Shown here piece by piece: positions 36,813 through 43,487 of a DNA stretch of 64,000 bases; position 1 is the first letter of the stretch; every line of letters begins with the position of its first letter. The stretch comes from Algoriphagus formosus (GTDB lineage Bacteria > Bacteroidota > Bacteroidia > Cytophagales > Cyclobacteriaceae). Below the pieces are notes generated by a model. The model was not told the DNA's origin. It saw nothing but the letters and a program-made list of their open reading frames with translations, and did not search any database. The stretch lies in the NCBI RefSeq assembly GCF_002807035.1, contig NZ_NIUC01000002.1, forward strand, positions 959,267-1,023,266. Direction: 5' to 3'. The position numbers and the translations under genes were made by a program.

Positions 36813-37175
36813 ATGCTTAATAAACCTACATTTCCTTTTGGTAAAATTGGCTTCATTCTGACCTCTGTGTTAGCATTATGCCTTTTTTCAGGTGAATCAC
36901 TGGCGCAAAATGAGCAAGAGAAGCCAATTGAAGTCCCAAGACAATCAGACCGACCTGTTGTAGAGGAAGATGGATCCTTTCATCAGAATTTTAATTCGGA
37001 TCAAAATGATATCAAAGCTAACGCTGAATTAAAAGTTAATCCAGTTCCAATTCCTACCACTCCTATCAGAAGAGAAGTAGTCATCGGACCTGAAGGAAAA
37101 AAATCCAGTGAGCCTTCATCAACATTATCATTTAATATCTTTCTCTATGTTTTAGAGAAATTCAAAGCAGACTAA
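36813..37175 (+). CDS. Small secreted protein of unknown function
   Basis: A 120-aa protein with a hydrophobic N-terminus (residues 11-31, ending ESLAQ) that looks like a signal peptide, followed by a low-complexity polar region rich in Pro, Glu, Asp and Ser, and a hydrophobic tail (SFNIFLYVLEKFKAD). No motif or family is recognised. It is flanked by divergent csaA and a bidirectional terminator, so it is probably monocistronic. Confidence 0.6.
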   Translation: MLNKPTFPFGKIGFILTSVLALCLFSGESLAQNEQEKPIEVPRQSDRPVVEEDGSFHQNFNSDQNDIKANAELKVNPVPIPTTPIRREVVIGPEGKKSSEPSSTLSFNIFLYVLEKFKAD

Positions 37176-37196
37176 TTTGTGTTTTCTTTTAAAAGC

Positions 37197-37228
37197 AAAA
37201 AGGGACTTTTTAGAAAGTCCCTTTTTTT
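37197..37228. terminator. Bidirectional terminator overlapping the hisA-like stop
   Basis: The stem AAAAAGGGACTTT (37197-37209) pairs with AAAGTCCCTTTTT (37214-37226). The 3' T-run overlaps the stop codon of the leftward HisA-like gene at 37227-37229. It serves the rightward secreted-protein gene and the leftward gene. Confidence 0.85.
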
Positions 37229-37961
37229 ATGATTCTGCTAGAAATTTTTCCAGATCTTGTACACTAATCATTCCTTCATAAAAGGCTCGTCCAAAAACAG
37301 CAGATTGTACTCCTACGTCTCTTAGCGCCTTGAAGTCGTCAATCCCTCTCACCCCGCCACTTGCTGCAATATGCAACTGGGGAAACTTCTCCTTCACCGT
37401 TTTATAAAGCTCAAAATTGGGACCTTCCATGACCCCATCTCGAGTGACATCCGATACCTTGAGATATTTGAGGCCTCGCTCATAAAAGAATTCAATATGT
37501 TCGTAGAGATCAATACTTGTTTTTTTGAGCCAACCACGGATTTTAATTTTATTATCTGATGGGTTGGTATCCGCTGCAAGATTGATTTTTTCACGCCCAT
37601 AGGACAGGATAAACTGAGCGAAACGCTCCGGGTGATTTGCCGCCGCAGAAGATATCGTTACCGTCTTTGCCCCAAACTCTAGGCATTTGATCACATCTCC
37701 ATCAGTCGTAATTCCTCCGGTGAAATCAACCTTCAAATCGGTATATCCGGAGATTGCCTCCAAAATATGGTAGTTTTTTGGCTCACCCCGTCTTGCACCA
37801 TCCAAATCCACCAAGTGCAAGCGCTTAATGCCAATAGACTCAAATTGCTGAGCAATCGCGAGAGGATTATTGGAAATGACTTCCTGAGTGGAAAAGTCTC
37901 CACGCTTCAGGCGGACACATTTGCCATCAATAAGCCATATTGAAGGTATTATTTCAAACAT
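37227..37961 (-). CDS. HisA-like TIM-barrel protein with substituted catalytic Asp
   Basis: A 244-aa (beta-alpha)8 barrel related to HisA (ProFAR isomerase of histidine synthesis). The HisA framework is clear: IDGKCVRLKRGDF, LHLVDLDGARRGEPKNY, GGITTDGDVIKCLEFGAKTV, KIRGWLKKTS, VSDVTRDGVMEGPNFELY, and the phosphate loop ASGGVRGIDDFKALRDVGVQ. However, the first strand reads EIIPSIWLIDGK where HisA has PAIDxIDGK, so the general-base Asp8 appears as Trp (codon TGG). The second catalytic Asp (near residue 127, AADTNPSDNK) is kept. No other his gene is nearby. It may be a non-canonical isomerase or a paralogue. Confidence 0.75.
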   Translation of the reverse strand: MFEIIPSIWLIDGKCVRLKRGDFSTQEVISNNPLAIAQQFESIGIKRLHLVDLDGARRGEPKNYHILEAISGYTDLKVDFTGGITTDGDVIKCLEFGAKTVTISSAAANHPERFAQFILSYGREKINLAADTNPSDNKIKIRGWLKKTSIDLYEHIEFFYERGLKYLKVSDVTRDGVMEGPNFELYKTVKEKFPQLHIAASGGVRGIDDFKALRDVGVQSAVFGRAFYEGMISVQDLEKFLAES

Positions 37962-38290
37962 TTTAATTTCGATAGAGGTGTCTAGTAAAATAAGCAGAAA
38001 AATCTGAATCCTAAAGATAACACAGAAGACTACTATCTCTCCAAGTAAAGTGGCAAAACTTTACAATTTTTTAAATTTACTCAAGGATTCAATGCAAAAG
38101 ATGAAATTAGAATATGAACTTAGGCAATTCATCCAGCACCCTAATTTTCTTTGCTAATTGAGCTGCATACTTCGGTTTCGCTCAGTACAGGCGTCGAAAG
38201 AATGAGGGCATAAGCATTCGAAATCTAAACCTCTAAGCTTATTCTAGCCGGTATTTTTTTTATTTTGCGGAAAAGCGAATAATCGGAAAT
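37962..38290. other. 329-bp gap without a gene
   Basis: No coding frame above 18 codons is supported here. It is AT-rich, with a short segment near 38170-38200 (CTTCGGTTTCGCTCAGTACA) resembling dispersed repeats in related genomes, and a run of eight T (38253-38260 region) but no matching stem. Upstream control of the HisA-like gene should lie at its left end. Confidence 0.5.
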
Positions 38291-39352
38291 TCAATATAGC
38301 AACTTCGCTATTTTTCCATCTGGACCAGATGCCCAAATACTTCCTGTTGACGTACTCAAAGAAACTGCATGAAAGGACATGTCTGAAAAGCGTTCCCAAG
38401 TTTTGCCACTATCTTTAGAAAAATCTGATCCGCTAGGTCCAACAGCTATCAACCATGAAAATCTCGGGAAGTATTGTACACCGGATCGATAGCCACTTGG
38501 CCCTGTAGTATTTTCTTCAGACCAGTTCATAGTCGGAGTCAAAAAGAGTCCAATATTCCCTTTTTCTGAATCGGGCTCTAAGTAGTCCCCACCCACAGCT
38601 ACCAATTCTCCCTTTTTCGTATAAGTCATTGAAAAAATTCCCTGCGAGGACTCTCCTTGAATGAGTGGACTCGGATGAACCATCCAGGTTTTCCCACGAT
38701 CCGGTGAGTGGTGGATATTTGAATAACTACCGCCACTCCCGAGCCAAATATTATCTTCTTGTGCAAGGAGTGAACTAGCCGATGCCGCAAAACCTGCTTC
38801 GCCTTCCTTGGCTTGCGGAAGGGAATCCAATAGACTCCAAGTTAAGCCTGCATCTAAGGTTTGATAGATCATCCAAAAGCCATCTACAGGATCTCCGAAG
38901 ACATAACCGCGCTTTTCATCTGCAAAGTTGATTCCATCAAAAAATGCCTTTTTGGACTCTTCTAACTTCAACTCCCAACTTTCCCCACCGTCTGAAGTAC
39001 GATAAATCCGAGCTGGTTGTCCAGCTGTCACCACTATGGCTTCTTCAGCATTAAAAGCATGAATCGAACGGAAATCTACCGAATCCAAGCCGTCAATAAC
39101 GCCAGAACTCCATGAGCTCCCTCCATCAACTGATCGAAGCCAAATGCCCTGTGAACCGCTTGCCCAAATTATATCAGAAGTGACTACACTGAGACCACGA
39201 AGAGATGATTCGGTTGGTGTATTGACTACTTCCCAAGCCAATGGTTTTTCTGGAGGCTCCTGACCTGATTTATTTTGACAAGCAGAAAAAAAAAGTGAAT
39301 AAACGATGGCAAGCGTGAAGCTCAGCCGATTCTTGAAATTGAAGTTTTGCAC
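38291..39352 (-). CDS. YCF48/BNR-type beta-propeller lipoprotein
   Basis: A 353-aa exported lipoprotein (signal ends SLFFSACQNK) followed by a seven-bladed-propeller-like body with repeated Asp-box/BNR motifs: WLRSVDGGSSWSSG, RTSDGGESWELK, IYQTLDAGLTWSLL, HHSPDRGKTWMVH, FSKDSGKTWERF. This matches the YCF48-like photosystem-assembly/oxidoreductase-type propellers. The role in this bacterium is unknown. The start is a GTG at 39350-39352; no later ATG precedes the lipobox. It is downstream of the exported oxidoreductase cluster, 120 bp away, with a possible own promoter. Confidence 0.78.
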   Translation of the reverse strand: MQNFNFKNRLSFTLAIVYSLFFSACQNKSGQEPPEKPLAWEVVNTPTESSLRGLSVVTSDIIWASGSQGIWLRSVDGGSSWSSGVIDGLDSVDFRSIHAFNAEEAIVVTAGQPARIYRTSDGGESWELKLEESKKAFFDGINFADEKRGYVFGDPVDGFWMIYQTLDAGLTWSLLDSLPQAKEGEAGFAASASSLLAQEDNIWLGSGGSYSNIHHSPDRGKTWMVHPSPLIQGESSQGIFSMTYTKKGELVAVGGDYLEPDSEKGNIGLFLTPTMNWSEENTTGPSGYRSGVQYFPRFSWLIAVGPSGSDFSKDSGKTWERFSDMSFHAVSLSTSTGSIWASGPDGKIAKLLY

Positions 39353-39472
39353 AAATACTTTTTTATCGATAGAATTTCAGACTAGGCCAAATGTAAGAAG
39401 CTAAAGCCTTAGAGCCTTATATTTTTATGCTGGGATATGAAATACCCCAGCACATGACTCTGAATAATTTCC

Positions 39473-40390
39473 CTAAACTTTCACGTCTACTTTTCGATAC
39501 GCTTCAATAAGTGCAAGCTCACCTTCTTTTCCAGGCATCGCATTGCCATGCTCCATTCCCATTACCCCCTTAAATCCTTTATCATGAATGTATTTAAATA
39601 CATTTTCAAAATTGATTTCTCCAGTTCCTGGTTCTTTTCTTCCCGGATTGTCACCGATTTGGATATAGGCTATTTCATCCCAGCACTTCTCCATATTAGC
39701 GATTAGATTTCCCTCATTTCGCTGCATATGGTAGATATCGTATAGAATCTTACAAGCTGGACTATCTACTGCCTGACAAATCATAAAGGTCTGGTCAGCA
39801 TGTCGAAGAAAAAGATCCGGATTGTCGCTGAGAGGCTCCATTACCATGGTCAATCCATGTGGTTCGAATATCTCAGCACCCCGCTTCATCGCTTCGATGA
39901 CATTGGCAGTTTGAATTCCCATCGGCAGGTTTCTATCAAAATACCCTGGTACAACCGTCATCCATTTGGCATTGACCCGCTTGGCCACCTCCACTGATTC
40001 ACGACAGGTTTTGAGAAAAGTATCCATAAATTCCTGCTTTCCTGTTGCTAAAGAAGTCTTCCAATTATCCCCACCTTCGATCACAAAAACACCCATTCGC
40101 ATCCCCAGTTGATCTAGGGTCTTTCCGATTTGCTCTTGCTCCTCAACAGATCGCTTGAGCATACCATTATCTTCCAGAGAGCGAAAACCCTGATCAGCCA
40201 TAAACTTCAGCTCATCGATGATTCCTCCCGGGGCGTGATTTCTAAACATCCCGAAATGCGGAGCAAAGTCCATGTTAAAAGTTGGAGCCGTCTGGGACTC
40301 TTTGCCCATGGCCTGAAAACTCATCCCTCCGGTAAGCCCTAAAAAGGTACTTCCAAGACCTACTTTTTTTATAAATCCTCTTCTTTCCAT
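39473..40390 (-). CDS. Tat-exported sugar phosphate isomerase/epimerase-like TIM barrel
   Basis: A 305-aa protein with a twin-arginine leader (MERRGFIKKVGLGSTFLG) and an AP-endonuclease-2-type TIM barrel, close to hydroxypyruvate isomerase. Metal-ligand-type segments include MVMEPLSDNPDLFLRH, LYDIYHMQRNEGN, YIQIGDNPGRKEPGTGEINF and GVMGMEHGNAMPGKEGE. It should isomerise or epimerise a sugar outside the cytoplasm. It lies 3 bp after a Tat-exported Gfo/Idh/MocA oxidoreductase; in related periplasmic 3-keto-sugar pathways these two families act in sequence. The substrate is unknown. Confidence 0.85.
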   Translation of the reverse strand: MERRGFIKKVGLGSTFLGLTGGMSFQAMGKESQTAPTFNMDFAPHFGMFRNHAPGGIIDELKFMADQGFRSLEDNGMLKRSVEEQEQIGKTLDQLGMRMGVFVIEGGDNWKTSLATGKQEFMDTFLKTCRESVEVAKRVNAKWMTVVPGYFDRNLPMGIQTANVIEAMKRGAEIFEPHGLTMVMEPLSDNPDLFLRHADQTFMICQAVDSPACKILYDIYHMQRNEGNLIANMEKCWDEIAYIQIGDNPGRKEPGTGEINFENVFKYIHDKGFKGVMGMEHGNAMPGKEGELALIEAYRKVDVKV

Positions 40391-40393
40391 AGC

Positions 40394-41707
40394 TTAGATC
40401 ACTTTAGTTTTACCGGGAACGGCATGTGGATAAAACCCATCCTCATTAGGAAGTATTTTTGGAAGGGCATCCCAGGCAAGTTTTTCAGGGAATAAATCTA
40501 CAGATCCATTCAAAGCCTCATCCCAAGAAATGACTTTTCCCGAATAGGTCGCATACCTTCCCATAATGGAAGTCATGGTACTTTTTGCTGCATTTTCAGC
40601 ATCGGCAAATTTATAGTCTCCTTTTACCAAAGCCGCCCAAAGTTCGTCGTGCTCGACCTGGTAGGGATTGGCATTGTTTTCCCGATCATGGGTATAAATG
40701 GAATTCCCTTTCCAATCACTCAGATTACCGTGATTTCCGGCACTGAGATAGACTTTCCCTTTCGTGCCTTGGAAGGTTTCATCCACCCGATTAGCTGCTC
40801 CGGGGAAGTGCCTGCATTCACTGTGAATCACCGAGCCATCTTCGTAAGTAAAAGTGATTACATGATGGTCAAAGATTTCACCATGATCTTTTCCGGTACG
40901 AACCTGACGTCCTCCTGTACCTTCCGCTTTCACGGGATAGCCTTGCTTGACCCAATTGGCCACATCGATATTATGCACATGTTGCTCAGTGATGTGATCT
41001 CCGCAAAGCCAGTTGAAATAGTACCAATTCCGCATCTGATACTCCATTTCAGTCTGGCCAGGTTGTCGTTCTCTCACCCATACTCCCCCATCATTCCAAT
41101 AGACCTGTCCACCTACAATATCTCCTATTGCTCCATCGTGAATCCTTTTGATAGTTTCACGGTAGTTGGCTTGGTAGTGCCGCTGTAAACCAACCACTAC
41201 ATTCAATTTTTTTTGTTTTGCTACCTCTGCAGCGGCTAAAACTCTGCGGATTCCAGCAGCATCGGTGGCGACAGGCTTTTCCATAAAAATCTGTTTGCCT
41301 TGCCTTACGGCCTCTTCAAAGTGACTGGGGCGAAAACCAGGAGGTGTCGCTAAAATAACCACATCTGCTTCGGCTATTGCTTGTTTGTATCCATCAAATC
41401 CTACAAACTGTTTCTCTTTAGGAACCTGAACCTTTTCTGGACCATATTTATCCAAAATAGGCTTCAAACTTTTATCTAATCGATCCTGAAATGCATCTGC
41501 CATTGCAACCAATCGAATGGGATGTCCTGTCTCAAAAGCCTGGAATACAGCTCCCGTACCCCTACCTCCGCAGCCAATGAGTGCCAGCTTGAGATAGTTG
41601 TCAGAAGAGGCATAAGCCCCGGGTACGACGAATGGGGAAGTCAGGACACCTCCGGTCAAAATGGCGGAAGTCTTAATAAAGTCCCTGCGAGAATTTTCGG
41701 TTTTCAT
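40394..41707 (-). CDS. Tat-exported Gfo/Idh/MocA family oxidoreductase
   Basis: A 437-aa NAD(P)-dependent oxidoreductase. A Tat leader (SRRDFIKTSAILTGG) is followed by the Rossmann loop ALIGCGGRGTGAVFQA, the EKP motif FMEKPVATDAAGIRRV, and catalytic-type residues in CGDHITEQHVHNIDVANW. The Tat leader implies the cofactor is bound before export. The start chosen is the ATG at 41705-41707, the first Met before the Tat motif; an earlier ATG (41755) would overlap the upstream SUMF1-type gene by 29 bp. It belongs to the exported-protein group at 38-43 kb. Confidence 0.87.
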   Translation of the reverse strand: MKTENSRRDFIKTSAILTGGVLTSPFVVPGAYASSDNYLKLALIGCGGRGTGAVFQAFETGHPIRLVAMADAFQDRLDKSLKPILDKYGPEKVQVPKEKQFVGFDGYKQAIAEADVVILATPPGFRPSHFEEAVRQGKQIFMEKPVATDAAGIRRVLAAAEVAKQKKLNVVVGLQRHYQANYRETIKRIHDGAIGDIVGGQVYWNDGGVWVRERQPGQTEMEYQMRNWYYFNWLCGDHITEQHVHNIDVANWVKQGYPVKAEGTGGRQVRTGKDHGEIFDHHVITFTYEDGSVIHSECRHFPGAANRVDETFQGTKGKVYLSAGNHGNLSDWKGNSIYTHDRENNANPYQVEHDELWAALVKGDYKFADAENAAKSTMTSIMGRYATYSGKVISWDEALNGSVDLFPEKLAWDALPKILPNEDGFYPHAVPGKTKVI

Positions 41708-41726
41708 ATTTTGGGTTGTTTTAGGT

Positions 41727-42689
41727 TTAATAGTCATCGATTGGTGCCTGTCCATAATAGGCTTGAATCTCTTCTTCAGATGGAGTTTCTAAGGGTCTAA
41801 CCAGACGAATCCCCAAAAATGGCGCTTCAGGAAACCACCATTGGCTTTTGGGAATTTGTGGATCAATCTGTTTCCATTTTGGATCAGTGGCAAATCTTCT
41901 GCTAGCACTGATTTCATCTGCAGAATGCTTGAAACTACCTCCACGAACTACCCTTGGATAGAGGTTGGTGGAAGGGTTTAAGGGGTTTATTTCGGAGGAT
42001 TCCTTGTAAAAATTCGGATCATAATGATCCATGGTCCATTCCAGCACATTTCCGTAGATATCGTAAAGCCCCCATGGATTTGGCTTTTTGAGGCCTACTT
42101 TCTGAGTGGACTCTTCCGAATTTTCTTTAATCCATGCGTAATCACTCAAATCAGAACTCTTTTCTCCGAAAAAATACCGGGTATCTGATCCTGCCCTTGC
42201 CGCATATTCCCATTCAGCTTCGGTAGGCAATCTGTAGAATACACCTGTTTTCAGATATAACCAATGGCAAAATTGGATGGCTCCATACTGTGTCATACCT
42301 ACAGCAGGCTTGCTTTCCTTACCCATCCCGAAAGTCATATCTAGATAAGGTAGAGAAGGACGAGAAAGACCATCCACTTGATGCCCAATAGGACCTTCGG
42401 AAATAGCTAATTCATAATTCTTATCAACAAATAGCTCAAAGATATCCCAAGTAACCTCATGAGCGCTCATCCAAAATGCATCAATCTGAACAGAATGAGC
42501 TGGTTTTTCATCCAAAAAACCCGAATTATCAGAGCCCATAATGAAACTGCCAGCGGGAATTGGTACCATAGAAAAATAGAGATCAGTACCCTCAATAGAC
42601 TGATCATAGGCATTGAATTCCGAATAGTCCTTTTCGCCTAAGGTCAGGAAAAGCAGAATAATAAAAACCCATGTCTTGCTCATGCCCAT
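41727..42689 (-). CDS. SUMF1-fold exported protein (FGE superfamily, catalytic Cys not seen)
   Basis: A 320-aa protein with a signal peptide-like N-terminus and an FGE-sulfatase (SUMF1) domain: VPIPAGSFIMGSDNSGFLDE, YRLPTEAEWEYAARAGSDTR, GLYDIYGNVLEWTMDHYD, and VVRGGSFKHSADEISASRRF. The active-site cysteines of formylglycine-generating enzymes do not appear in the expected C-terminal positions; only FCHWLY carries a Cys in the body. It is therefore more likely a carbohydrate- or protein-binding SUMF1 relative than an active FGE. It sits between DUF3365 and Gfo/Idh/MocA genes, 11 bp after DUF3365. Confidence 0.82.
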   Translation of the reverse strand: MGMSKTWVFIILLFLTLGEKDYSEFNAYDQSIEGTDLYFSMVPIPAGSFIMGSDNSGFLDEKPAHSVQIDAFWMSAHEVTWDIFELFVDKNYELAISEGPIGHQVDGLSRPSLPYLDMTFGMGKESKPAVGMTQYGAIQFCHWLYLKTGVFYRLPTEAEWEYAARAGSDTRYFFGEKSSDLSDYAWIKENSEESTQKVGLKKPNPWGLYDIYGNVLEWTMDHYDPNFYKESSEINPLNPSTNLYPRVVRGGSFKHSADEISASRRFATDPKWKQIDPQIPKSQWWFPEAPFLGIRLVRPLETPSEEEIQAYYGQAPIDDY

Positions 42690-42699
42690 TTGATCTCAA

Positions 42700-43353
42700 T
42701 TACATCCTTTTTACGACTTCTTTTTTGGGAATCTTGATGGACCACATCCCGCGAAGATCTCCGATTTGATGCCCTTTTGCTTTATCCTCAGGGTATAGCT
42801 CATTTAACTTCTGTAAGGTCTCTTCACTGATTTCCTTGCCCGGTTCACCATGGCAATTCAAGCAAAGTCCCCCGGGAATTACAATCGCTTTAGTGTAAAG
42901 CAACTCCTCACCTCCATTTAGTTTTTGGAGATTAGGTGCCAATTCATTTCCGTTTTCCACATCATACTCGTAGGTTTCCAGATAGCGCAACTCCATTTCA
43001 GTAGGCTGGTCTGCAGGATTTCGATAGCGATTAGAAGCTCTTCGTACCTCCACTCCGTATTTGTCCCCTACTTCTTTCAAAATAGGAAGGGCTTGAACAT
43101 TACAAAACTCAATAGCTCCAGGTACTCCTTTCTCGGCAATGGCTTTCTGAAGGCTTCCCATGAGTTGCTTCTGAGCCTCCAAGCTGATTGAATCCCCCCA
43201 TATCATGGCTTGTTCGAGTATTTCAGCTTCATTTAGCTTTTTCACTTCCATGGCTTGGTTTACTTCCTCAAAGACTTCTTTGGAAACTCGCTCGCCCCCT
43301 CCACAAGAAGCCAAAATGGTGATAAGGAAAATAAGAGTCAGATTCCGAGTCAT
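42700..43353 (-). CDS. Monohaem DUF3365 (Tll0287-like) lipoprotein
   Basis: A 217-aa exported lipoprotein (signal ends ILASCGGGER) with the DUF3365/Tll0287-like domain and one c-type haem motif CLNCHGEPG (CxxCH, near residue 160). Such domains often act as haem sensors or redox proteins. Tail residues LRGMWSIKIPKKE match the family end. It begins the leftward exported-protein group that includes the SUMF1-fold, Gfo/Idh/MocA and TIM-barrel proteins, suggesting an electron-transfer step in the periplasm. Confidence 0.85.
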   Translation of the reverse strand: MTRNLTLIFLITILASCGGGERVSKEVFEEVNQAMEVKKLNEAEILEQAMIWGDSISLEAQKQLMGSLQKAIAEKGVPGAIEFCNVQALPILKEVGDKYGVEVRRASNRYRNPADQPTEMELRYLETYEYDVENGNELAPNLQKLNGGEELLYTKAIVIPGGLCLNCHGEPGKEISEETLQKLNELYPEDKAKGHQIGDLRGMWSIKIPKKEVVKRM

Positions 43354-43441
43354 ATCTATTATTTGGTTTGCTTTTGCTAAATCTACTAATCAATCCTAAT
43401 AAATGATAGGAAAGCCTTAATTTAGGCATTCAAAATTGAAC

Positions 43442-43471
43442 TTTGACAAGTGCGGAATTCACTTAAATTTG
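43442..43471 (+). promoter_or_regulatory. Bacteroidota-type promoter of the T9SS protein gene
   Basis: TTTG (43442-43445), 18 bases, then TAAATTTG (43464-43471) is an exact -33/-7 pair for the phylum's primary sigma factor. The start codon at 43488 would follow a very short leader. It is one of the best promoter matches in the window. Confidence 0.55.
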
Positions 43472-43487
43472 TTTGTATTCAAAGCAA

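Noticed and set aside
40649..41188. A 179-codon plus-strand frame across the Gfo/Idh/MocA gene
   Set aside because: It lies wholly antisense to a gene with a clear Tat leader, Rossmann loop and EKP motif. Its product has no recognisable family, and its composition looks like a reverse-strand shadow.
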